Positions 1 through 6,662 of a DNA stretch of 64,000 bases are shown here, one piece after another. Within the stretch, counting starts at the first letter, position 1, and each line of letters starts with the position of its first letter. Source of the DNA: Streptomyces sp. AA1529 (GTDB lineage Bacteria; Actinomycetota; Actinomycetes; Streptomycetales; Streptomycetaceae); NCBI RefSeq assembly GCF_000280905.1, contig NZ_ALAP01000054.1, positions 53,715-117,714 of the forward strand, written 5' to 3'. The position numbers and the translations under genes were made by a program. Under the pieces are notes generated by a model, which did not search any database, had not been told where the DNA came from, and saw only the letters and a list, made by a program, of their open reading frames with translations.

Positions 1-671
1 TCTCGTTCGGCGGCGCCAACGGGACCGAGCTGGCTACGGCCTGCGACTCGGCGGACGAGCTCGCCGCGGCGTACGGCAAGGTCGTCGACACCTTCGACCT
101 CACGAAGATCGACCTGGACATCGAGGGCGCGGCCCTGCCCGACACCCGGGCCAACGAGCGGCGCGCCAAGGCGGTCGCCGCGCTCCAGAAGAGCCACCAG
201 GACCTGGACGTCTCCTACACCCTGCCGGTGATGCCCGAGGGGCTCACCGCGCCCGGCGTGGAACTGCTGGAGAACGCCGAGGCCAACGGTGTGCGCGTGT
301 CGGCGGTCAACATCATGGCGATGGACTACGGCTCCTCCTACGACGGCGACATGGGCGAATACGCCACCCAGGCGGCCACCGCGGCCCACGCGCAGATCGC
401 CGCCGCGCTCGGGCTGGACGACGAGGCCGCCTGGAAGGCGCTGGCCGTCACCCCGATGATCGGCGTCAACGACGTCAAGGTGGAGGTCTTCACGCCCGAG
501 GACGCCGCGCAGGTCCGCGCGTTCGCCGACGAGCACGGGATGGCCTGGCTCTCCATGTGGTCCGGCACCCGGGACAAGCCGTGCCCCGGCGGTCCCAAGG
601 ACCAGGCCGACCCGACCTGTTCCAGCATCGAGCAGAACCCCGACGACTTCAGCAAGGCGTTCGCCGGCTGA
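1..671 (+). CDS. GH18 family chitinase, C-terminal part (cut by window edge)
   Basis: The reading frame is open from base 3 to the TGA at 669-671, giving about 222 residues of a glycoside hydrolase family 18 TIM barrel. Visible landmarks are the SFGG strand-3 motif at the first residues, the strand-4 catalytic segment KIDLDIEG (the Glu is the proton donor; the usual first Asp of DxxDxDxE is Thr here), the MAMDYG strand-6 segment and the late WLSMWSGT tryptophan strand. Family knowledge: secreted enzymes that cleave beta-1,4-GlcNAc polymers by substrate-assisted catalysis. The N-terminus, and so any signal peptide or chitin-binding module, lies outside the window. A GH20 hexosaminidase lies 12 kb away but is not linked in an operon. 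Confidence 0.88.
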   Translation, partial: SFGGANGTELATACDSADELAAAYGKVVDTFDLTKIDLDIEGAALPDTRANERRAKAVAALQKSHQDLDVSYTLPVMPEGLTAPGVELLENAEANGVRVSAVNIMAMDYGSSYDGDMGEYATQAATAAHAQIAAALGLDDEAAWKALAVTPMIGVNDVKVEVFTPEDAAQVRAFADEHGMAWLSMWSGTRDKPCPGGPKDQADPTCSSIEQNPDDFSKAFAG

Positions 672-880
672 TCCGGACCCCCACCCCCCCACGGCCACCC
701 CCCACGGCCACCCCCCACCGGACGGGGCGCGACGGCACCCACCCCCCACACCGCTGCCGCGCCCCGTCCTTCCGCCGTCCCCCGGCCCGCACCCCTCCTG
801 CTGTCGGGGCGGTTGTAGTTGAATGTTCTCCTCGCCCGGGTCCCGCGAGGCCGGGGCCCGCGGCAGGGGGGGAGGGCACC

Positions 881-1990
881 ATGGCAGCAGTACGCGGCGG
901 ACGGGCCCGCAGGACCGCACGGTCCGGGCCGACCCTGGAGGAGGTCGCCCGCCGCGCCGGAGTGGGCCGCGGCACCGTCTCCCGGGTCGTGAACGGCTCC
1001 GCCCGGGTCAGCGACCGCACCCGCGCCGCGGTCGAGGACGCCGTCGCCGAACTGGGCTACGTACCCGACCGGGTGGCCCGCGCCCTGGCGGCGGGCAGCG
1101 CGGACACCGTCGCGCTGGTGGTGCCCGAACCGGAGTCCCGGTTCTTCACCGAGCCCTACTTCCCGGCCGTCGTGCGCGGCATCAGCGCCGAACTCGCCCG
1201 CGCGGACATGCAGCTGCTGCTCACCCTGCTGCACGGCCCGAAGGAGCGGGACCGCTTCGCGCAGTACGCCGCCTCCCACCACATCGACGGGGTGCTGCTG
1301 GTCTCCGTGCACGCCGACCACACGCTGCCCGACCTGCTGGCCCGGTCCGAGATCCCCGCCGTGCTGGGCGGCCGGCGGCAGGCCGCCGAACCCGTGCCGT
1401 ACGTCGACTGCGACAACACCGGCGGTGCCCGCTCCGCCGTCGCCCACCTGCTGGCGCGGGGGCGCGGCACGATCGCCACGGTCACCGGGCCCGACGACGT
1501 GTACGCGGCCCGCTGCCGCACCGACGGCTACCGGGAGGCGCTGCGGGCGGCGGACCGCCCGCCGGACGAGTCCCTGCTGGCCTGCGGCGACTTCACCGAG
1601 GAGGGCGGGGAGCTGGCGATGCGGCAGCTGCTGCGACGCGCCCCGGGGCTCGACGCGGTCTTCTGCGCCTCGGACGTGATGGCCGCGGGCGCGCGCCGCG
1701 CACTGCGCGCCGCGGGCCGGTCGGTGCCCGACGACGTCGCGCTGGTCGGGTTCGACGACTCGGTCGTCGCCCGCCACACGGACCCGCCGCTGACCACCGT
1801 CCGCCAGCCGATCGGCGCCATGGGCGGGGAGATGGCCCGGGTACTGCTGGAACTGCTGGGCAAGTGGACACCCGGCACCTCCGGCGCGGACGCCGGTGCG
1901 CGACCGGCGGGGGAGGGGCCCGCGGGGGAGGGACCGGACAGCCTGCACCGCGTGCTGCCCACCGAACTGGTGACCCGCGCCTCCTCCTGA
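881..1990 (+). CDS. LacI-family transcriptional regulator
   Basis: A 369-aa LacI/GalR repressor. The ATG at 881 is chosen because a purine-rich GGGGGGGAGGG lies about 5 bases upstream and the helix-turn-helix begins right after it (LEEVARRAGVGRGTVSRVVN, about residues 18-37, followed by the hinge ELGYVPDRVARALAAG). The rest is a periplasmic-binding-like sugar sensor domain containing the usual VALVGFDDS segment near residue 285. The frame is open much further upstream, but that stretch runs antisense of nothing conserved and overlaps the chitinase end. The gene sits alone between the chitinase and an M23 peptidase on the same strand, so the ligand and targets cannot be told from context. Confidence 0.93.
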   Translation: MAAVRGGRARRTARSGPTLEEVARRAGVGRGTVSRVVNGSARVSDRTRAAVEDAVAELGYVPDRVARALAAGSADTVALVVPEPESRFFTEPYFPAVVRGISAELARADMQLLLTLLHGPKERDRFAQYAASHHIDGVLLVSVHADHTLPDLLARSEIPAVLGGRRQAAEPVPYVDCDNTGGARSAVAHLLARGRGTIATVTGPDDVYAARCRTDGYREALRAADRPPDESLLACGDFTEEGGELAMRQLLRRAPGLDAVFCASDVMAAGARRALRAAGRSVPDDVALVGFDDSVVARHTDPPLTTVRQPIGAMGGEMARVLLELLGKWTPGTSGADAGARPAGEGPAGEGPDSLHRVLPTELVTRASS

Positions 1991-2025
1991 CGGAAGCTCA
2001 CGTCACCCCATAGGCGGCGCTCCGG

Positions 2026-3096
2026 GTGCGCCGGACCCGCGGGGGCCGTTGCATCGCAGACATGGCTCGCACCGGGACCGGCAACACCCGGACGACCGCG
2101 GCGCCTCGGCGCCGCAGCCGTCCCCTGGTCGGCTGCACCCTGGCAGCCGTCACCCTCCTCGCCCTGCCCGCACCCTTCCTCGCCCTCACCACCACGTCGT
2201 CGCACAGCCCCGCCCCCCAGCGGTCCGGCCCCTCGGCTCCGCCCACCGCGCCCACGGCCCGCGCGGCGCCCCCGGCCTCCGGCCGGCCCGCCCCCGGCGG
2301 TGCGGAGCCGCGGGCCGACGACAGGCGGCCCGGCACGCCCCGCCTCGTCGTACCCCACGGCCTCCCCGGCGCCCCGGGTTCCCCGGGCGCTCCCGGCGCG
2401 GACGCCGGCTCCGGCACGGAGCGTGGGACGGCGCCTGAGCGCGGGCCCGGCGCTCACCGCGAGCCCGGCGCGGAGGCCGACGACGGCGCCGCCCGGCAGT
2501 CCGGGCCCGCCGCCCCGCCCTCCGGAACTCCCGGGGTCACCAGTCCTCCTGGGACCTCCGGGCCTTCGGATGCCCCCGGAGCCCCCGGAGCCCCCGGAGC
2601 CCCCGGGGACGCCGGTGCTCCGCGTGCGGAGTCCGACCCGGCCGGACCGTCCGCACCCGCGGACCCGCCGCCGACGGCGGAGAGCGGATGGGTCTCGCCC
2701 GTGACCGAGTTCCCGGTGCGGATCTCACAGGCGTACGGGGTCAAGGGCGGCTGGGCCGCGGGCTACCACACCGGGGTCGACCTGGCGGTCCGGGTGGGCA
2801 CCCCCGTGCGGTCCGTCGGTCCGGGGACGGTCGTGGCCGCCGGGTGGGCCGGTGACTACGGGAAGGCGGTGACCGTGCGGATGGAGGACGGCAAGTACCT
2901 CCTCTTCGCGCACCTCTCGGAGGTCTTCGTCCGGGAAGGAGCCGAAGTGCGGGCCGGCACCTGGCTCGGCCGCTCGGGCAACACGGGCCACTCCACCGGT
3001 CCGCATCTGCACTTCGAGGTGCGGGAGCAGCGCGGCTACGGTTCGGACGTCGACCCCGTGCGCTACCTCGCCGACCACGGGGTGCGCCTCGGCTGA
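2026..3096 (+). CDS. M23 family metallopeptidase with collagen-like Gly-X-Y spacer
   Basis: A 356-aa exported or membrane-anchored peptidase of the lysostaphin/M23 type, expected to cut peptidoglycan cross-bridges or to act as a wall-binding scaffold. The GTG start at 2026 has AGGCGG 8 bases upstream; an ATG at 2062 is an alternative without a clear ribosome site. A hydrophobic helix (VGCTLAAVTLLALPAPFLAL, about residues 37-56) is signal or anchor. A long Pro/Gly/Ala-rich spacer follows (residues about 60-225), with two collagen-like runs of GAPG/GLPG triplets. The C-terminal domain has the zinc ligands HTGVD and HLHFE, and FAHLS with the active-site His, so it looks catalytically competent. 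Confidence 0.9.
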   Translation: MRRTRGGRCIADMARTGTGNTRTTAAPRRRSRPLVGCTLAAVTLLALPAPFLALTTTSSHSPAPQRSGPSAPPTAPTARAAPPASGRPAPGGAEPRADDRRPGTPRLVVPHGLPGAPGSPGAPGADAGSGTERGTAPERGPGAHREPGAEADDGAARQSGPAAPPSGTPGVTSPPGTSGPSDAPGAPGAPGAPGDAGAPRAESDPAGPSAPADPPPTAESGWVSPVTEFPVRISQAYGVKGGWAAGYHTGVDLAVRVGTPVRSVGPGTVVAAGWAGDYGKAVTVRMEDGKYLLFAHLSEVFVREGAEVRAGTWLGRSGNTGHSTGPHLHFEVREQRGYGSDVDPVRYLADHGVRLG

Positions 3097-3108
3097 GGGC
3101 GCCCGGCG

Positions 3109-3168
3109 GGGTCCGCGATCCGGTCCGCGATCCGGTCCGCGATCCGGTCCGCGATCCGGTCCGCGATC
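3109..3168 (+). repeat. Tandem 12-bp minisatellite (five copies)
   Basis: Five head-to-tail copies of CGGTCCGCGATC. Four are perfect (3121-3168) and the first (3109-3120) differs at one base. It lies directly after the M23 peptidase stop codon, in a 160-bp gap between that gene and the convergent small gene at 3257. The unit is a multiple of three but no supported frame crosses it. Confidence 0.95.
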
Positions 3169-3256
3169 CGGGGTCCGGGGCCCCGGGCGGGAGGGGCCCG
3201 CCCGGGTGCGCGGGGCGCGCGCCGTGGTCCGCTCCGGCCCGCCCGGCCCGTGCCGG

Positions 3257-3739
3257 TCAGCGGCCGAGCCGGTCCAGTACGCGGTCCGGGCGGCAGATGT
3301 CGCACACCCGTGCCCCCGCGGTGCGGGCCAGCAGTTCCACCGCCTCCCGGGCGGTGACGCGCCGGGTGAGCCAGCCGTCGCGGGCCTGCCAGCAGTCCCT
3401 GCGGTGCACGCACCACCACGGCTCCGCGTCACCGGTTCCGCGCACGCGCACGGCCAGCCACTGGCGGCCCGCGACGGCACCGGCCGTCGGCACCGCGGCG
3501 TAGCTCTCGCCGGGGATCGGGGCGATGTCCTCGGCCGCGACGCTGATCGCGGTCGGCGCGCTCCTGGGCTCGGCGTGCCCGTCGGGGTGCTGGTGGCGGC
3601 TCGGCAGGATCGCCTCGCACTCGTACCACCAGTGGCCGTCGGGCGTGCGGGAGCGGCCGGTGACGATCACGTCCAGCTCCTGTCCGTCCGGCATCCGGGC
3701 CCGCGCCCACGGTCCCGCCCGGTCACGCCACTCACTCAC
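3257..3739 (-). CDS. Conserved Streptomyces small protein with C-terminal His/Cys motif (possibly DUF6233-like)
   Basis: A 160-aa cytosolic protein with no signal peptide. The middle (GRSRTPDGHWWYECEAILPS) looks like a small beta-rich domain. The C-terminus carries VHRRDC followed about 35 residues later by VCDIC, a spacing suggesting a treble-clef-like zinc site. It resembles Streptomyces proteins catalogued as DUF6233, but this is a memory-based match and is uncertain. It starts with GTG at 3739, and a TAATAT hexamer lies only 7 bases upstream, which raises the possibility of a leaderless transcript. It converges on the M23 peptidase across the minisatellite. No function can be assigned. 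Confidence 0.75.
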   Translation of the reverse strand: MSEWRDRAGPWARARMPDGQELDVIVTGRSRTPDGHWWYECEAILPSRHQHPDGHAEPRSAPTAISVAAEDIAPIPGESYAAVPTAGAVAGRQWLAVRVRGTGDAEPWWCVHRRDCWQARDGWLTRRVTAREAVELLARTAGARVCDICRPDRVLDRLGR

Positions 3740-3746
3740 GTTCCGA

Positions 3747-3752
3747 ATATTA
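3747..3752 (-). promoter_or_regulatory. Possible -10 element of a leaderless promoter
   Basis: On the minus strand TAATAT ends 7 bases before the GTG at 3739. A transcript started at the usual distance from a -10 hexamer would begin at or next to the start codon. No clear -35 hexamer is seen 17 bases further upstream. Confidence 0.4.
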
Positions 3753-3874
3753 GTTCGAATGAAGCGAGGGTGCGCCGTCCGGGTTCATTCCGTCCCGCGT
3801 TGTCGTGTTGTACCAAAAAGTGACACTTGCGCCCTCATTGTGGGTTTTCGTCCAACCAACCCTCGGAGGTTCAC

Positions 3875-4096
3875 ATGCGTATGCGCACGCTCGCGCGTTC
3901 CGTCGCCGTCGGCTTCGCCGTCCTGGGCCTGGCCGGCGCCGGCGCCGGTTCGGCCGCCGCCTGGCCGAAGGGCCACCAGTACAACTGGGTGCACGAGTCG
4001 GTCAGCAAGGAGATCAAGAAGGTCTCCATCTCCGACGACGACAAGATCATCAGCGACTCGGTCATCTTCGTCTTCGGCCCGATGCAGAACGACTGA
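3875..4096 (+). CDS. Small secreted peptide, unknown function
   Basis: A 73-aa precursor starting at ATG 3875, 5 bases after a strong CGGAGG ribosome site. The longer upstream frame is rejected because it begins inside the leader. Residues 1-28 form a Sec-type signal peptide (MRMRTLARSV, then a hydrophobic core) ending near SAAA. The mature part is about 45 residues, begins with WPKGHQYNWVHESV, is charged and hydrophilic, contains no Cys, and ends with FVFGPMQND. It is monocistronic and followed 43 bases later by a strong intrinsic terminator. I do not recognise the family; the small size and export fit a morphogenetic, signalling or inhibitor peptide, but nothing proves any of these. Confidence 0.75.
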   Translation: MRMRTLARSVAVGFAVLGLAGAGAGSAAAWPKGHQYNWVHESVSKEIKKVSISDDDKIISDSVIFVFGPMQND

Positions 4097-4138
4097 CCCG
4101 AGTACCCCTGGCAGGGATCAGCCCTGCCTGCCCGTCAG

Positions 4139-4186
4139 CACTGCGTTCCCGTCTCCCCGCAGGGAGGCCGGGAACGCAGTGTTTTT
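4139..4186 (+). terminator. Rho-independent terminator of the secreted-peptide gene
   Basis: A perfect 13-bp stem (CACTGCGTTCCCG at 4139-4151 with its complement at 4169-4181) is followed at once by TTTTT. This is one of few U-tract terminators in the window. It also lies about 130 bases beyond the end of the convergent antiporter gene. Confidence 0.9.
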
Positions 4187-4320
4187 CGCGGCCTCCGGAG
4201 ACTCCGCACGCGCCCGGCCCGGGGACCTGTTCCGCGCCCGGGCGCCCGGGTGCCCGGAGCCCGGAACCGGCGGCGGTGCCCGGCGCGCGCCGCCGGGTGC
4301 CGTGCGCCGGATGCCGCCCG

Positions 4321-5721
4321 CTACTGCTGCGTGCCGGTCCGCTCGGCGCCGCGGCCGCCGTCCTGCCCGGAGTCCGCGCCGTCCGGGCCGGGTTCCGGGC
4401 CCTGCTGGGCGGACTCCGGGCGGTCCGGCTCCCCGTCGGATTCCGCGCCGTCCGGTCCGAGGCCGGCGTCCGCCGTCTTCCCTGTTTTCCCTGATTTCCC
4501 CGTTTTCCATGCCCCGGTGCCGAAGGGCCACCGGGGGCCGCGGTTGTCGTCCGGGATGCCCACGAGCTCCTCGACGTCGAACAGCCGCGCGATGGGCACG
4601 TCCGAGCTGCTGTGGGCGATGATCGAGAAGGCGATGGTGACCGCGATGAGGGTGAACGCCTCCTCGCCCTGCGGAATGCCGGCCTGGAGCACCAGCAGTC
4701 CGTAGACCACCGAGGCGAAGCCCTTGGGGCCGAACCAGGCCGCGGTCAGTTTCTCCCGCCGGTCGAAGGACGTACCGAGCAGCGACAGCAGCAGCGAGGC
4801 CGGGCGGATCAGGACGATCGCCAGCACGGCGACCACGTACCCGCCGAAGGACAGGTCCCCGAACAGCTCCCCGGTCAGCAGCGCTCCGAAGATCAGCAGT
4901 GCGGCGAACTTGGCCAGTTCGGCCAGCGAGTCACCCAGCGGTTCGAACGCCTGCTTGGCCTCGGGGGAGACGGCCGCGAGCACCGAGCCCGCGCTGAAGG
5001 CGGCCAGGTAGGAGTTGGCGTGGGTCAGCGCGCACACGGCGTACAGGATCACGCCGATGGCCAGCGGCCCCAGTGGCTGCAGCTTCGGTTCGGCACCCAG
5101 CAGCCGGAACCGCAGCAGCCCGTTGACGAGCAGCGGGGCCGCGATGCCGAAGGCCAGCCCGAGCACCAGCTCCAGGGCGATGCTGCCGGCCGAGGCGTGC
5201 TCGCTGTGTCCGCTGGGTGCCGCGGCGGCCAGGAAGATCAGTACGAACGGCAACGCCAGCCCGTCGTTTATGCCGCTTTCCACGTTGAGGAGCTGCCGGA
5301 GCCGGGACGGCACCCGGCGGTGCCCGACGATGGCGGACGCGAAGACCGGGTCGGTGGGGGAGAGCACCGCGCCGACGAGGAAGGAGGTGGTCCAGTCGAA
5401 GCCGACCAGCCAGTGGGTGAGCAGCGCGATGCCGAGGAAGGCCAGCGGCATGCCCAGGCCGAGCGCCCGGGCCGGGCTCTTCCAGCGCTCGCGCAGATCG
5501 GCGAAGCGGACGTGCATGCCGTCGGTGAACAGCACGGCGAAGAGCGCCAGATCGGCCGTGACGCGGACGATGTCGCTCTCCGGTGCGACGTGGATGAGCC
5601 CGAGCGCCCCGTCCCCGACCAGCGCACCTCCCGCCAGGAACAGCAGCGAGGTGGAGAGCACCGAGCGGGCGGCCAGTCCGGACAGCAGTACGGCGACCAG
5701 CAGTGCGATGCCGAAGACCAT
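4321..5721 (-). CDS. Cation:proton antiporter (CPA1/NhaP type)
   Basis: A 466-aa polytopic membrane protein with about 12 hydrophobic segments, expected to exchange Na+ or K+ for protons across the cell membrane. Family landmarks: LFTDGMHVR in an early loop, the ion-binding region GAVLSPTDPVFAS, and NVESGINDGLALPF, whose ND pair is the conserved carboxylate site. The C-terminal 60 residues are an acidic, Gly/Glu/Asp-rich cytosolic tail after a DVEELVGIPDDNRGPRWPFG segment. The start is uncertain: ATG 5721 lies inside the first helix, while TTG 5733 has a GGGGG run 9 bases upstream and may be the true start. The frame runs on upstream through tRNA-His, so longer versions are wrong. Confidence 0.88.
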   Translation of the reverse strand: MVFGIALLVAVLLSGLAARSVLSTSLLFLAGGALVGDGALGLIHVAPESDIVRVTADLALFAVLFTDGMHVRFADLRERWKSPARALGLGMPLAFLGIALLTHWLVGFDWTTSFLVGAVLSPTDPVFASAIVGHRRVPSRLRQLLNVESGINDGLALPFVLIFLAAAAPSGHSEHASAGSIALELVLGLAFGIAAPLLVNGLLRFRLLGAEPKLQPLGPLAIGVILYAVCALTHANSYLAAFSAGSVLAAVSPEAKQAFEPLGDSLAELAKFAALLIFGALLTGELFGDLSFGGYVVAVLAIVLIRPASLLLSLLGTSFDRREKLTAAWFGPKGFASVVYGLLVLQAGIPQGEEAFTLIAVTIAFSIIAHSSSDVPIARLFDVEELVGIPDDNRGPRWPFGTGAWKTGKSGKTGKTADAGLGPDGAESDGEPDRPESAQQGPEPGPDGADSGQDGGRGAERTGTQQ

Positions 5722-5774
5722 GACCAAGACCAAGAGAAGCAACCCCCGCCGCGCTGAGTCGTGCACACAAGCAA

Positions 5775-5814
5775 GAGGCCCTGTGGCCCGCGTTTCCGCC
5801 GGCCACAGGGCCTC
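5775..5814 (-). terminator. Hairpin terminator after tRNA-His
   Basis: A 14-bp perfect stem (GAGGCCCTGTGGCC at 5775-5788, complement at 5801-5814) begins 10 bases after the tRNA 3' end on the minus strand and is followed by TTGCTTGT. It separates the tRNA from the antiporter gene. Confidence 0.75.
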
Positions 5815-5823
5815 CGAGAGAAG

Positions 5824-5897
5824 GGTGATCGACGGGACTTGAACCCGCGACATCCTGGACCACAACCAGGTGCTCTACCAACTGAGCTACGACCACC
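5824..5897 (-). tRNA. tRNA-His (anticodon GTG)
   Basis: A full cloverleaf reads on the minus strand. The acceptor GTGGTCG pairs with CGATCAC, the D-arm is GCTCAGTTGGTAGAGC, the anticodon stem-loop is CCTGGTTGTGGTCCAGG with GTG, and the T-arm is GCGGGTTCAAGTCCCGT. The base before the acceptor (5897) is G and faces discriminator C73, the extra G-1:C73 pair diagnostic of bacterial tRNA-His. The 3' CCA is not encoded (CTT follows), so it must be added after transcription. Confidence 0.97.
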
Positions 5898-5984
5898 ATG
5901 TCCGGCGTGGAAGAGAAGATCTTCCCTGACCGGCCGCTACGAGTGTACAGGGTCCGGCGCCGTGCTCGCGCACAGGTTTCCGGC

Positions 5985-6017
5985 TCCGGGCCCGGCAGGG
6001 GTGCTGCCGGGCCCGGA
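5985..6017 (-). terminator. Hairpin terminator of ornA
   Basis: A perfect 14-bp GC-rich stem (5985-5998 with 6004-6017, 5-base loop) begins 11 bases after the ornA stop codon on the minus strand. No U-tract follows, which is common for Streptomyces. Confidence 0.75.
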
Positions 6018-6028
6018 ACCCCCTCCGG

Positions 6029-6634
6029 TCAGTCCGCCGGGGGCAGCACGTGCCGGGCCGCGATCTTCTTCGCCGTCTCCGAGTCGGGCCCCGGCTGGGG
6101 CACGAAGACGGCTTCCCGGTAGTAGCGCAGTTCCGCGATGGACTCGCGGATGTCGGCCAGCGCCCGGTGGTTGCCGTTCTTCTCCGGGCTGTTGTAGTAG
6201 GCGCGCGGGTACCAGCGGCGGGCCAGCTCCTTGACCGAGGAGACATCCACGATGCGGTAGTGCAGGTGGCTGTCGAGCGCGGCCATGTCGCGGGCGAGGA
6301 AGCCGCGGTCGGTGCTGACGGAGTTGCCGCACAGCGGCGCCCGCCGGGCGTCGGGCACCCACTCGCGTACATAGGCCAGGACCCGGGCCTCGGCATCGGC
6401 CAGCGTCGTGCCGCCGTCCAGCTCCTCCAGCAGGCCGGAGGCGGTGTGCATCTCGCGCACCACCTCCGGCATCGCCTCCAGGGCGTGCGCGGGCGGGCGG
6501 ATCACGATGTCCACGCCGTCGCCGAGTACGTTCAGCTCCGAGTCGGTCACCAGCGCGGCCACCTCGATGAGCGCGTCATCGGACAGCGAGAGGCCGGTCA
6601 TCTCGCAGTCGATCCACACCATGCGATCGTTCAT
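6029..6634 (-). CDS. orn: Oligoribonuclease (DEDD 3'-5' exoribonuclease)
   Basis: About 201 aa. Orn degrades 2-5 nt RNA fragments and linear dinucleotides such as pGpG in the cytosol. DEDDh exonuclease motifs are complete: VWIDCEMTGLS near the start (ExoI D and E), DRGFLARDM (ExoII D) and NHRALADIRESI (ExoIII, H and D). ATG 6634 is chosen; a GTG three codons upstream (6643) is possible. It follows adpA by 28 bases on the same strand, the same arrangement described for S. griseus and S. coelicolor, so it is probably transcribed with adpA as well as from its own promoter. A strong hairpin ends the unit. Confidence 0.96.
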   Translation of the reverse strand: MNDRMVWIDCEMTGLSLSDDALIEVAALVTDSELNVLGDGVDIVIRPPAHALEAMPEVVREMHTASGLLEELDGGTTLADAEARVLAYVREWVPDARRAPLCGNSVSTDRGFLARDMAALDSHLHYRIVDVSSVKELARRWYPRAYYNSPEKNGNHRALADIRESIAELRYYREAVFVPQPGPDSETAKKIAARHVLPPAD

Positions 6635-6662
6635 GCTCTTCACAGTACGTGACCCGGCCCGC

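Noticed and set aside
3109..3168. CRISPR-like repeats
   Set aside because: Units are 12 bp, directly adjoining, with no spacers and no cas genes.
5722..5865. N-terminal extension of the antiporter through tRNA-His
   Set aside because: The extension translates the tRNA gene and its terminator.
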